From an uncultured Neomegalonema sp. (GTDB taxonomy: Bacteria > Pseudomonadota > Alphaproteobacteria > Rhodobacterales > Rhodobacteraceae): 63,435 nucleotides of DNA. The stretch covers positions 1 to 63,435 of the forward strand of contig CAKZUT010000225.1 in the NCBI GenBank assembly GCA_937922185.1, written 5' to 3'. The number at the start of each line of letters is the position of its first letter. The first letter of the stretch is position 1. The notes under the pieces were generated by a model. The model was not told the DNA's origin. It ran no database searches and saw nothing but the letters and a program-made list of their open reading frames with translations. This document shows positions 16,360-25,047 of the stretch, piece by piece. The position numbers and the translations under genes were made by a program.

Positions 16360-16959
16360 ATGCCGTCATGTCTGTTCCCGCTCCGCCGGATTTTTGCGGC
16401 TCTGTCGATTCTTGTCCTGCCGTTCGGGGTGGCATCCCCTTCCCTCGCGCAGGGATGGTCTGGGCCGCTGCCCGGATCAGTGCATGTGGCCGATGCCCGT
16501 GCGGGCCTGAACCTGCGCGCGGGTCCGGGGACGGCCTGGCCGCGTATCGGTGTGCTGTCGCGGGGACAGGGCGGGCAGGTCGCCGGATGTGATGCGGGCG
16601 GGCGCTGGTGCGCGCTGCGCTTTCCCGATGGCCGCGAGGGATGGGTCTACATGCCGCTGACCCGCCCGGCAGTCATTCCCGCGCGGCTCGGAGTGCCCGT
16701 GGACTGGCGGCGACTCTATCGCCCGGATGTGCCCTATATCCATACCGGCACGGGCCGGGTGAATCTTCGGCAGGGAGCGGGCGAGCATCGCATGGTCGTC
16801 GGCAAGCTCTATCCGGGGCAGGGCGGTTTCGTGCAGGGCTGCTCGGAGGATGCGCGCTGGTGCCTGCTGACTGTTCCGCCCTACGGGGCCGAAGGCTGGG
16901 TCTATATGCCGTTGCTGGAACCGGCTATCGCCGCCGCCGGAACAGTCTACCGTCGGTGA
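16360..16959 (+). CDS. Exported protein with two SH3b domains
   Basis: A 199-residue protein with a signal peptide (MPSCLFPLRRIFAALSILVL..ASPSLAQ) and two bacterial SH3 repeats. Each repeat has the NLRxGxG signature (GLNLRAGPGTAWPRIGVL and VNLRQGAGEHRMVVGKL), a GxGGxV strand, a C-x-RWC pair and a final EGWVYMPL. The ATG at 16360 follows AAGGAGG by 10 bases. SH3b domains usually bind peptidoglycan; paired cysteines suggest a disulfide in each domain. Its last 35 bases overlap the 3' end of the convergent EamA gene. Confidence 0.85.
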   Translation: MPSCLFPLRRIFAALSILVLPFGVASPSLAQGWSGPLPGSVHVADARAGLNLRAGPGTAWPRIGVLSRGQGGQVAGCDAGGRWCALRFPDGREGWVYMPLTRPAVIPARLGVPVDWRRLYRPDVPYIHTGTGRVNLRQGAGEHRMVVGKLYPGQGGFVQGCSEDARWCLLTVPPYGAEGWVYMPLLEPAIAAAGTVYRR

Positions 16960-17827
16960 CGGCCAGCCCCAGCGCGATCAGCGCGAACCCGATCCATGCC
17001 TCCGGCGGCAGGCGCTCGTCGAGAAAGGCCGCCCCCAGCCCCACGGCGAAGGGCGGCACCAGCAGGGTCACCAGCATCAGGTTCGCAGCCCCCGCCCGCA
17101 CCAGAATGCCGAAATAGAGCAGATAGGCGAAGGCCGTGGCCAGCCAGGCGATCCCCAACAGCGATCCCCAGACCGCCCAGGAATAATTGAAGGACGGCAC
17201 CCCCTCTGCAATCAGGGCCAGCGGAATCATCAGCGCCGTGCTGCCCGTCAGCATTCCGAAGGCATTCACCTCCGGCGCGATGCCGCGCAGGGCGACCTTT
17301 CCCCACACGCTGGCGAAGGCATAGGACAGCGTCGCCCCCAGTACGGCGAGCTGGGCCAGATCACGCAGATCCAGCCCCGCCAGAACCTCCGGCCCGACGA
17401 TGACCGCCACCCCGACAAGGCCCAGCCCTGCACCGGCGACTTTCCCCGTCGTCAGGCGTTCGTCAGCCAGCAGCATCCCGGCCACCACCGCGCCGACCAT
17501 CGCCGTCATCCCGTTGAGGATCGAGGCCAGCCCGCCCTCCAGATATTTCTGCCCCCAGACGATCAGCGAAAACGGGATCACGTTGTTCAGCGCCCCCATC
17601 AGCAGATACGCCCCCCAGATTCGGGGCGCGCGGGGGAGCGTCAGCCCCTTCCACCACAACACCGCGCCGAGCACCGGCACGGCCCAGAAGACCCGATGCA
17701 GAACGATGGTCAGCGGCGTCTCCTGGGTCAGGGCCACTTCCACGAAGAAAAACGATCCGCCCCAGACAGCGGCCAGTGCCAGCATCATGGCCCAGGCCGT
17801 TCCTGTCATTGATGCCTGTGTGGTCAT
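16925..17827 (-). CDS. EamA-type (DMT) transporter
   Basis: A 300-residue membrane protein with ten predicted helices in two EamA repeats. The first holds AAVWGGSFFFVEVAL and GALNNVIPFSLIVWGQKYL; the second has WLATAFAYLLYFGILVRAGA and a FLDERLPPEAWIGFALI end. Such proteins are drug/metabolite exporters; the substrate is unknown. The ATG at 17827 with GGAGGGC upstream is preferred over the longer frame starting at 17881. Confidence 0.9.
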   Translation of the reverse strand: MTTQASMTGTAWAMMLALAAVWGGSFFFVEVALTQETPLTIVLHRVFWAVPVLGAVLWWKGLTLPRAPRIWGAYLLMGALNNVIPFSLIVWGQKYLEGGLASILNGMTAMVGAVVAGMLLADERLTTGKVAGAGLGLVGVAVIVGPEVLAGLDLRDLAQLAVLGATLSYAFASVWGKVALRGIAPEVNAFGMLTGSTALMIPLALIAEGVPSFNYSWAVWGSLLGIAWLATAFAYLLYFGILVRAGAANLMLVTLLVPPFAVGLGAAFLDERLPPEAWIGFALIALGLAVTDGRLFRRRR

Positions 17828-17908
17828 CCTGCCCTCCATCGCGTTGCGCGAGACGTGGCACGGGCGCGGGCCGGGGGCCACCCGTTTCCTGTGCAGGGAA
17901 GGAGAAAC

Positions 17909-19186
17909 CTACGGGTCTCTGCGCGTCAGTCCCCGTCCCTTTTCCACCGCATCCGCGCCGTAGCGCGCGCGGACGGCATCCATGGCCCGCTCTGCCCTTG
18001 CCCGCAAGGGGGCTTGCGGGTCGAACAGATCGACCGAGCCGTCCTCTGTCTCAACCGCCTCCGACAGGCCCGATACACCGATCCCGATCAGCCGGAACGC
18101 GCGGCCCTGTGCCGTCTTTTCCAGCATCTCCCGCCCCGCGCGGTAGATCGTGTCGGCCAGTTGCGTCGGAGCCGTCAGGGAGTGGCTGCGCGTCACGAGG
18201 CGAAATTCCCGTGTCTTGAGCTTCAGTGTCACGGTGCGCCCCGCATAGCCCTTTGCCTTGCACCGGGCCGAAACCTTCTCGGATAGTCGCCAGAGATGTC
18301 CGTCCAGCAGGTCGGGATCGGTGATGTCTTCCGAGAAGGTCGTTTCCGCCGAGATGCTTTTCGCCGCCTCGCGCGGATTCACGCTGCGAATATCGCGGGC
18401 AAAAGCCAGATCATGCAGGCGTCTACCCATGCTGCCATAGCGGGCGATCAGGTCTTCCGGGGCGACGGCGCGCAAATCCTCGATCCGTCGCAGCCCGTCC
18501 CGCTCAAGTTTGTTAGCCAGCGATGCGCCGACACCCCAGATCGTGCCGACCGGTCGCGGCCCCAGAAAGTCGAGCGCCTCGGCCCGCCCGATCACGCTGA
18601 ACCCGCGCGGCTTGTCGAGATCAGAGGCGATCTTCGCGAGGAACTTGCAATCGGCCAGTCCCACCGAGACCGTGACCCCGATTTCCGTCTCGATCCGCCG
18701 GGCCAGCCGCGCCATGGTCAGGGCCGGAATACTGCCATGCAGCTTTTCGGTGCCCGACAGATCGAGGAATGCCTCGTCCAGCGACAAAGGTTCGATCAGG
18801 GGGGTCAACTCCTCCATCAATGCGCGAATCTGGCGGCTGACGGCGACGTACTTGTCCATGGTCGGTTTGACGATCACGGCATCGGGGCAGAGTTTCAGCG
18901 CCCTGAACATCGGCATCGCCGAATGCACCCCGCTCATGCGCGCGATATAGCAGGCGGTCGAGACCACACCGCGCCTGCCGCCGCCGATGATGAGCGGTTT
19001 GTCGGCCAGTGAAGGATCGTCGCGTTTCTCCACGCTCGCATAGAAGGCATCGCAATCCATATGCGCGATGCTCAGACGGCCCAGTTCCGGGTGCCGCAAC
19101 AGGCGCGGAGACCGACAGGCCGGACATCGCCGCCCGTCGCCGGCGACGGGCACGAGGCAGTCACGGCAGAAGGCATCGCCGGTCAA
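17909..19186 (-). CDS. dinB: DNA polymerase IV with N-terminal zinc-finger extension
   Basis: A 425-residue Y-family translesion polymerase. The palm motifs are AHMDCDAFYASVEKRDDP and PLSLDEAFLDLSGTE, with the catalytic Asp and Glu residues intact; a little-finger domain fills the C-terminal third. Before the usual start there are about 38 extra residues carrying a CxxC...CxxC pair (C7, C10, C21, C24), a likely zinc ribbon. The gene starts 4 bp after the stop of the SH3b gene upstream, so they are probably co-transcribed. No LexA box is visible directly in front. Confidence 0.94.
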   Translation of the reverse strand: MTGDAFCRDCLVPVAGDGRRCPACRSPRLLRHPELGRLSIAHMDCDAFYASVEKRDDPSLADKPLIIGGGRRGVVSTACYIARMSGVHSAMPMFRALKLCPDAVIVKPTMDKYVAVSRQIRALMEELTPLIEPLSLDEAFLDLSGTEKLHGSIPALTMARLARRIETEIGVTVSVGLADCKFLAKIASDLDKPRGFSVIGRAEALDFLGPRPVGTIWGVGASLANKLERDGLRRIEDLRAVAPEDLIARYGSMGRRLHDLAFARDIRSVNPREAAKSISAETTFSEDITDPDLLDGHLWRLSEKVSARCKAKGYAGRTVTLKLKTREFRLVTRSHSLTAPTQLADTIYRAGREMLEKTAQGRAFRLIGIGVSGLSEAVETEDGSVDLFDPQAPLRARAERAMDAVRARYGADAVEKGRGLTRRDP

Positions 19187-19190
19187 ACCG

Positions 19191-19727
19191 CTATTCTCCC
19201 TTGAATGTCTCCTCCGGCGTCACGCCGAACAGCGCCTCCTTGCGGACCCATCCGCTGTAGCCCTTCGCGCGCCCGTGGCACCAGTGCAGGCGGCATTCGT
19301 CCAGCCGCAGCACGACGCCCGGTGCCGCCAGCGCGACGACCTTCGCCTCGCCTTCCGTGCGGTTGCGAAGGGGCGTGTTCTCCTCCGCCACCACGAGACC
19401 GTAGCGGGCGCGGCTGAGTTGGGTCCGCTTGATCCAGCCGATATCGCCGAAGGGATCGCGCACCTGCCGCCAGTCCTCGTATTCGCGGAACACCTCGACC
19501 GGCAGGCCCTCGCGCTTGAATACCCAGGCGATGGGATATTCACGCCCCGGTCCCCGGCGCATCCGTACCGTATCGAAGCGCAGGGTTTCAAAGCGGGGTA
19601 ACGGATCGCCTGTCTCGGGGCCGAGCGTCTGCGCCTGTACGCCGGGCGCGAAGCCGATAGACGCAGCAAAAAAACCTGAAATAATCCCTTTTCGCAAGAT
19701 TATGTCGTCCCTTCCCGTTTCGCGCAT
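19191..19727 (-). CDS. Exported SH3b-domain protein (DUF1058-like)
   Basis: A 178-residue protein with an N-terminal export-like segment (GIISGFFAASIGFAPGVQAQ) and two SH3-like parts: LRFDTVRMRRGPGREYPIAWVFKREGLP with DWRQVRDPFGDIGWIKRTQLS, then TPLRNRTEGEAKVVALAAPGVV with GYSGWVRKEALFGV. The RxGPGxxYPxxWVF pattern is that of the DUF1058 group common in alphaproteobacteria. It is divergent from the hydroxyacid dehydrogenase gene (57 bp) and 4 bp upstream of dinB. An envelope role is inferred. Confidence 0.83.
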   Translation of the reverse strand: MRETGRDDIILRKGIISGFFAASIGFAPGVQAQTLGPETGDPLPRFETLRFDTVRMRRGPGREYPIAWVFKREGLPVEVFREYEDWRQVRDPFGDIGWIKRTQLSRARYGLVVAEENTPLRNRTEGEAKVVALAAPGVVLRLDECRLHWCHGRAKGYSGWVRKEALFGVTPEETFKGE

Positions 19728-19784
19728 CGTCCGCGCCTGTTATCCAGCGCAAAAGCGACTCGCTGTCCACCCGAGGATTCGTCC

Positions 19785-20780
19785 ATGCCCGCCGCCGACA
19801 ACGCCCCCGCAAAAGTCATCGTTACCCGCAAGCTGCCCGATCCCGTGGAGGCCAGACTGGCCGAGTTGTTCGATGTCGAGCTGAACCCCTCGGATACGCC
19901 CTTCTCTTCCGCGCAGCTTGCCGACGCGGTGATGCGCGCCGATATCCTTGTGCCGACCCTCGGCGATCAGATCAACACCAACGTCCTCGCGCGGGCAGGG
20001 GAAAACCTGCGCCTGATCGCGAATTTCGGGGCAGGGGTGGATCACATCGATGTCGAGACGGCCCGGCGGCGGGGCATTCTTGTCACCAATACGCCCGGTG
20101 TGCTGACCGATGACACTGCCGATATGACCATGGCGCTGATCCTCGCTGTGCCTCGCCGTCTGGTGGAGGGGGTCCATCTGATCGAGTCCGGTGCGTGGCA
20201 GGGCTGGGCACCCACGGCGATGCTGGGGCACCGGGTTGCCGGAAAGCGCCTCGGCATTATCGGCATGGGCCGGATCGGGCAGGCTGTCGCCCGCCGTGCC
20301 GCCGCCTTCGGCCTCGATATCCATTATCACAATCGCAAGCGCGTCCATGTCGATATCGAGCAGCGCCTGGGCGCGCGGTACTGGGAAAGCCTCGACCAAA
20401 TGCTCGCGCGGATGGATGTCGTGTCGATCCATTGTCCCTCCACCCCGGCGACCTTCCATCTGCTCTCGGCCCGCCGCCTGAAGCTGATGAAGCCGACCGC
20501 GTGGATCGTCAACACCGCGCGCGGCGAGATCGTGGACGAGAATGCGCTGGCCCGGATGCTCGAAGCGGGGGATCTGGGCGGAGCGGGTCTGGACGTGTTC
20601 GAGCATGGTCCCGACATTCCGGCGCGGCTGCTCAAGGCGAAGAACGTCGTGCTCATGCCGCATATGTCCTCGGCCACCCATGAAAGCCGCATGGAAACCG
20701 GCGAGAAGGTCATCATCAACATCAAGACCTTCATCGACGGCCACAGGCCCCCGGATCGCGTGGTTCCGGCGATGCTGTAG
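19785..20780 (+). CDS. D-isomer 2-hydroxyacid dehydrogenase (glyoxylate/hydroxypyruvate reductase type)
   Basis: A 331-residue NAD(P)-dependent dehydrogenase. The substrate-site Arg is in FGAGVDHID context, the dinucleotide fold is LGIIGMGRIGQAVARRAAAFG (about 154-174), NTARGEIVDENAL carries the catalytic Arg, and the catalytic His is in LMPHMSSATHESR near residue 290. It probably reduces glyoxylate or hydroxypyruvate. The overlap of family functions prevents a firmer call. Confidence 0.9.
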   Translation: MPAADNAPAKVIVTRKLPDPVEARLAELFDVELNPSDTPFSSAQLADAVMRADILVPTLGDQINTNVLARAGENLRLIANFGAGVDHIDVETARRRGILVTNTPGVLTDDTADMTMALILAVPRRLVEGVHLIESGAWQGWAPTAMLGHRVAGKRLGIIGMGRIGQAVARRAAAFGLDIHYHNRKRVHVDIEQRLGARYWESLDQMLARMDVVSIHCPSTPATFHLLSARRLKLMKPTAWIVNTARGEIVDENALARMLEAGDLGGAGLDVFEHGPDIPARLLKAKNVVLMPHMSSATHESRMETGEKVIINIKTFIDGHRPPDRVVPAML

Positions 20781-20812
20781 CGCGCCCCGTTTCGGTCCTC
20801 GCGGCTCCCCGG

Positions 20813-21481
20813 TCAGATCTTCCCGCGCATCACATCGGCACGGATGAGGACTTTCCGCACGTAGTTCTGGGTTTCGGGGATATGCGGAATGCGCCCCAGT
20901 CGCGCCACACGGGTCGGGCCGGAATTATAGGCGGCCAGTGCCAGCGGCCAGTCACCGAAGCGGTCGTATTGCTCTCTGAGATACCGTGCGCCGCCTTCGA
21001 GATTCTGGTGTGGATCATGCGGATCGACCCCGATCTCCCGCGCTGTGGCGGGCATCAGTTGCGTCAGCCCGATGGCCCCCACATGCGAGCGCGCGGCGGG
21101 ATCGAAATTGCTCTCCGTCATCACCATCGCGGCGAATATCTCGCGGGGGACGCCGTTCCGCTCCCCGACCTGCGCGACGTAGCGGGCGCGCTCATGCCGT
21201 GGCAGGGCGGCGATATTTACCGGAGGCGGAGGCATGGTCGGGAAGGCGATATTGGAGAGCATCCGCAGATGTCCGCGATCATGGATGCGGCGCACGGGGG
21301 GATTGGCCATGTTCTGCGCGAAGATCGGTGCGGGTGAGATGATCCCGGCGGGGGCTGCGCTCGGCGCGCTCAGTCCGGCGATCATCATCACGACGGTCGC
21401 GCCCATGATGCACATCAGGCCCACGGTGCTGCCGCTGCGTCGGGAGGGACTGTCACTGGTATAGGTTACGATATCCGACAT
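20813..21481 (-). CDS. Lytic transglycosylase (SLT domain)
   Basis: A 222-residue peptidoglycan lytic transglycosylase. A hydrophobic segment at 20-45 (VGLMCIMGATVVMMIAGLSA) acts as signal anchor. The SLT domain follows with the catalytic Glu123 in MVMTESNFDP, then AIGLTQLMPATAREIGV, NLEGGARYLREQYDRFGD and ALAAYNSGPTRV. It cleaves the glycan strand to give 1,6-anhydromuramyl ends. A GAAC-N7-GAAC box lies about 40 bases upstream of its start, hinting at SOS control. Confidence 0.92.
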   Translation of the reverse strand: MSDIVTYTSDSPSRRSGSTVGLMCIMGATVVMMIAGLSAPSAAPAGIISPAPIFAQNMANPPVRRIHDRGHLRMLSNIAFPTMPPPPVNIAALPRHERARYVAQVGERNGVPREIFAAMVMTESNFDPAARSHVGAIGLTQLMPATAREIGVDPHDPHQNLEGGARYLREQYDRFGDWPLALAAYNSGPTRVARLGRIPHIPETQNYVRKVLIRADVMRGKI

Positions 21482-21794
21482 GGTATTCTCCTTGGGGAAT
21501 CGAATCTGCTTTCTGTAAGTTCATTTATTGTTCTCATTCGTTCTCTGTCAAATCCTGTTTTGTTCTAAAATTTCGTGTAGACGGATAAAATAGAGGACGG
21601 GCACGGTATCGTGCTTTGATTCCAGAGCCTTCGGGCATCGCGCGCGGGCCTCCGTGCCGGATGCCGTGGCCCCTGTCGCCTTCATCCCGGTCATATGGAG
21701 GGCTTCTTTCGGACGGGATCGGATGATCGGCCCTGTATCTTTTCGCGCGAGCGGCTTAGAGAATATAAAACCTTCAGTCGCCGAAAGACGTTTC
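21482..21794. other. Intergenic region between the divergent transglycosylase and rnd genes
   Basis: This 313-bp stretch is AT-richer than its surroundings near 21500-21600 and holds the promoters for both divergent genes. It contains four GTTC words at 21519, 21530, 21540 and 21562; the first two form the LexA-like box listed separately. The open frame of rnd extends back to 21654 but without family similarity. No gene is supported here. Confidence 0.6.
21519..21533 (-). promoter_or_regulatory. Alphaproteobacterial LexA (SOS) box candidate
   Basis: The sequence GTTCATTTATTGTTC is an exact GTTC-N7-GTTC direct repeat, the known LexA target in alphaproteobacteria (GAAC-N7-GAAC on the minus strand). 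It lies 38 bases upstream of the transglycosylase ATG, where it would overlap that promoter. A further GTTC at 21540 continues the array with a spacing of 10. Confidence 0.55.
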
Positions 21795-22997
21795 ATGTCT
21801 CTGAGTGTCATTACCACGACCGACGCCCTCCGCGCCCTGTGCGATGATTATGCGGGCAGTTCCTATGTCACCGTCGATACCGAATTCATGCGTGAGCGCA
21901 CCTACTGGCCGATCCTGTGTCTGGTGCAGGTGGGTCGCCCCCGGCGCGAGGGCGAGAGCGATGAGGATTTCGAGCGGGACGGTGCGGTTCTTATCGACCC
22001 CATGGCATCGGGAATCGATCTCGGGCCGTTATTCGATCTCATGGCCGACCGCTCGGTGCTGAAGGTCTTCCACGCTGCGCGGCAGGATATCGAGATTTTC
22101 GTCAACCTTGCCAATGCCGTTCCCACGCCGCTGTTCGATACGCAGATTGCCGCGATGGTCTGCGGCTTCGGCGATCAGGTCGGCTATGAAAAACTGGTCC
22201 GCACCATCTGCGGGCAGGGCCTCGATAAATCGAGTCGCTTCACCGACTGGTCCAAACGCCCCCTTTCCGAGAAACAGCTTGTCTATGCGCTGGCCGATGT
22301 CACCCATCTGCGCGATGTCTACGAGCATCTGTCCGGGCGTCTGGATCGCGAGAACCGGTCCCACTGGCTGACCGAGGAAATGGCGGTGCTGGAGGCGGTC
22401 GAGACTTACAGGGTCGATCCGGCGGATGCGTGGAAGCGCCTCAAGATGCGCGCTCCTACCGGCAAGCTGTTCATGGCCGCCATGGCCCTCGCCGAGTGGC
22501 GCGAGGCCGAGGCACAGGCCCGGAACGTGCCCCGTAACCGCATCCTGCGCGATGATGCGCTGATGGAGATTGCCGCCGCCCGCCCGACCACCGTGGAGGG
22601 GCTGACCTCCGGGCGTCTGTCGCGGCGGGAGAATTTTTCCGGGGCGTCGGCGGCTGCGATGCTCAGGGCTATCGAGACCGCAGCGCAGGGCGTTCAGCAA
22701 AAACCCCCCAAGGCGCCGCCCAAGCCCGATGCCGTGCAATCCGCGCTGGCCGATCTGCTGCGTACCCTGCTGCGCGCGAAGACCGCCGGGGCGGATGTGG
22801 CCGACCGTCTCGTCGCCTCGTCATCCGATCTGGAGATGATCGCGATGGAGGATGAACCCGATGTGCCCGCCATGCGCGGCTGGCGCCGGGATCTCTTCGG
22901 TGAGGCGGCATTGCAGCTCAAGCGCGGCGAGGTGGCGCTGTCTGCCGGGGCGAAGGGTGTCGAGGTGATCGAGCTTGGCCCGCGCGACCCCGTATGA
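21795..22997 (+). CDS. rnd: Ribonuclease D
   Basis: A 400-residue 3'-5' exoribonuclease used in tRNA 3' maturation. The DEDD catalytic domain is N-terminal: VTVDTEFMRERTYWP (D and E), FHAARQDIEIF (D), and a final Tyr/Asp motif in LVYALADVTHLRDVY. An HRDC-type domain follows (about 210-290). The ATG at 21795 (MSLSVITTTD) matches family starts. Its end overlaps the TTG start of cobK by 23 bases. Confidence 0.94.
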   Translation: MSLSVITTTDALRALCDDYAGSSYVTVDTEFMRERTYWPILCLVQVGRPRREGESDEDFERDGAVLIDPMASGIDLGPLFDLMADRSVLKVFHAARQDIEIFVNLANAVPTPLFDTQIAAMVCGFGDQVGYEKLVRTICGQGLDKSSRFTDWSKRPLSEKQLVYALADVTHLRDVYEHLSGRLDRENRSHWLTEEMAVLEAVETYRVDPADAWKRLKMRAPTGKLFMAAMALAEWREAEAQARNVPRNRILRDDALMEIAAARPTTVEGLTSGRLSRRENFSGASAAAMLRAIETAAQGVQQKPPKAPPKPDAVQSALADLLRTLLRAKTAGADVADRLVASSSDLEMIAMEDEPDVPAMRGWRRDLFGEAALQLKRGEVALSAGAKGVEVIELGPRDPV

Positions 22998-23634
22998 TCC
23001 CGTCCTGATCGTCGCCGGATCGCGCGAGGCCCGCGATCTCGTCGATATCGTTCCGGGGGCCGTGCTGGTCGAGGATGTGCCGGGCCGTCTGGACGCCTCC
23101 GCCGTGATTGATGCCAGTCACCCCTGCGAGCGCGATATCCATGCCCGTATCGTGAGGCTCTGTGCCCAGAGCGGTCTGCCCCTGCTGCGCTATGCCCGGC
23201 CCGGCTGGACCGCTGTGGAAGGGGATGACTGGCGTTCGGTGCCGGACGGGACCGCCGCGCGCGCCGCCCTTTCTCCCGAATGGCAGCGGGTTTTCCTTTG
23301 CCTCGGTCGTGCCGAGCGCGTTGCCTTCGCCCATGATCCGGGCCGACATTATCTCGTGCGGACACGGCGCGATGATCCGGCGACGGAGGCGATCACCGAC
23401 TTCACGCTGACCTCGAAAGCCGGTCCCTTCACGGGCCGATCCGAGGCCGATCTGATGCGCGCCCATCGGATCGATGCACTGGTCACGCGCGATGCGGGCG
23501 GGCAGGGGGCCTATCCCAAGATCGAGGGGGCGCGTCTTGCGGGGGTGCCGGTGGTCCTGATCGCCCGTCCGCCGGTCGCCTGCCCTGTCGCGCGCAATCC
23601 GGGGGAGGTCCGTGCATGGCTCGCCTCTCTGTAA
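22975..23634 (+). CDS. cobK: Precorrin-6A reductase
   Basis: A 219-residue reductase of cobalamin synthesis. The N-terminal nucleotide loop PVLIVAGSREARDL, the VIDASHPCERDIHARI motif, PLLRYARPGW, and the C-terminal VTRDAGGQGAYPKIEGARLAGVPVVLIARPP block are diagnostic of CobK/CbiJ. The start codon is TTG inside the end of rnd; no ATG or GTG is available before the first strand. No other cobalamin genes are near, so it is separated from its pathway. It overlaps the next gene by 19 bases. Confidence 0.9.
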   Translation: MARATPYDPVLIVAGSREARDLVDIVPGAVLVEDVPGRLDASAVIDASHPCERDIHARIVRLCAQSGLPLLRYARPGWTAVEGDDWRSVPDGTAARAALSPEWQRVFLCLGRAERVAFAHDPGRHYLVRTRRDDPATEAITDFTLTSKAGPFTGRSEADLMRAHRIDALVTRDAGGQGAYPKIEGARLAGVPVVLIARPPVACPVARNPGEVRAWLASL

Positions 23635-24905
23635 TTCTCCTGATCGCGCTGGCACCCGTATCCGCCGGGGCCGCGCAGATCGTCGTGGACGTGGACCGGG
23701 GCATCGTCCTCGCCGCCGATGCGCCGGATGCCGCGCGCCGCCCCGCCTCGCTCGTCAAGCTGATGACCGCCTATGTCGCCTTCGCGGCACTGGAAAGCGG
23801 GGACATGACTGAGGATCAGATCATTACCGTCTCGAAACACGCGGCGCGGCAACCGCCCGTGAAACTGCGCGTGAAGGCGGGAAGGGAACTGCCTTTCGGC
23901 GAATTGCTCGCAGCGGCGGTCATCGGATCGAAGAACGATGCGGCAACCGCTGTGGCCGAGGCCGTGGCCGGGGATGAAGACAGATTCGCCGCCCGCATGA
24001 ACGAGACGGCGGCGCGGCTGGGCATGACCAATACGCGCTATATCAACGCCTCGGGCCTGCCCGCAGCGGGCCAGCGCACGACAGCGCGTGACACGGCCCT
24101 GCTCGCGGTCGCGCTGCTGACCGATTTTCCCGCGCGTAGCACGCTGTTCTCGGAACGCAAGACCCGTGCGGCGGGGCGGGCGGTGACCACGACCAATCCT
24201 CTCTTCGGGCGCGTTCCGGGGGCGCTTGGCATGAAGACCGGGTTCACCTGTGGGGCGGGCTACAATATCGCCGGATTGATCGCACGTGACGGGCGGCGCG
24301 TTTTGGCCGTGACGCTCGGCCACCGCACAAAGGGCGGGCGTCTCACGGCTGTCCGAAGTCTGATCGACAAGGGGTTCGCGGTGCAGGAGGCCGGGACGCC
24401 GCTGGAAGCGGCACGGGCCACATCCCCGGAGCCGCCGCCTCATATCGGTGCCTGTTCCGGCAAAGCTGTGGCGGCGGTCCGGGCAAACGACGCCTGGATA
24501 CCGCCCGAGCGCCCGAAGCCCGCTCGCTCCGTCCCGGCCCCCGCGCGCAGGGTCGTGATTCTGCCGAGGCCGACCCCGCCGCCCCCGTCTCCGCCGCCTG
24601 CGGCACCGCGCCGGCCTCCGCCGCCGCCGCCTCTGTCCGGCTGGGGCGCGTTTTTCGGTGCGTTCCCCGGCGATCGCGAGGCCGCCGCCCGCCTTGCGGC
24701 CATCAATGCGTTGGCGACGAAGTCGCGCATCTTGCCCTCGAAGATCATCCCCCGCGCTCGCGACGGGCGACATCTGGGCGTCATACACGGTCTGGACAAG
24801 GCACAGGCGCAGGCCATCTGCGCCATTGCGAAGGGAATCGGTCAGTATTGCCTGACCCTCGCCCCGCAGGTGCTGCTCAATCCCAGAGCGCGCTGGCGGC
24901 GTTGA
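23616..24905 (+). CDS. D-alanyl-D-alanine carboxypeptidase (peptidase S11) with proline-rich linker and C-terminal extension
   Basis: A 429-residue penicillin-binding protein of the DacA type. A short signal peptide (MARLSVILLIALAPVSAGA) precedes the serine transpeptidase-like domain with SxxK at S45-K48 (ASLVKLM), SxN at 105-107 (SKN) and KTG at 207-209. After residue 270 come a proline-rich linker (about 296-340) and an unassigned 85-residue C-terminal region. It trims the terminal D-Ala of peptidoglycan stem peptides. The gene overlaps cobK, so rnd-cobK-dac form one transcript. Confidence 0.9.
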   Translation: MARLSVILLIALAPVSAGAAQIVVDVDRGIVLAADAPDAARRPASLVKLMTAYVAFAALESGDMTEDQIITVSKHAARQPPVKLRVKAGRELPFGELLAAAVIGSKNDAATAVAEAVAGDEDRFAARMNETAARLGMTNTRYINASGLPAAGQRTTARDTALLAVALLTDFPARSTLFSERKTRAAGRAVTTTNPLFGRVPGALGMKTGFTCGAGYNIAGLIARDGRRVLAVTLGHRTKGGRLTAVRSLIDKGFAVQEAGTPLEAARATSPEPPPHIGACSGKAVAAVRANDAWIPPERPKPARSVPAPARRVVILPRPTPPPPSPPPAAPRRPPPPPPLSGWGAFFGAFPGDREAAARLAAINALATKSRILPSKIIPRARDGRHLGVIHGLDKAQAQAICAIAKGIGQYCLTLAPQVLLNPRARWRR

Positions 24906-25047
24906 TGCGACAGGGCATTGATCCGGCCTGACCGGGGATCACCCCGACCCATGGAATGTCAGGAAATGCGCGGCTCCCGGCGCAATTCCTGACTCGATTT
25001 GATCGCCGGTCACTCTAGATTATAATCCAGTCCCCTTGGAGGAATGC

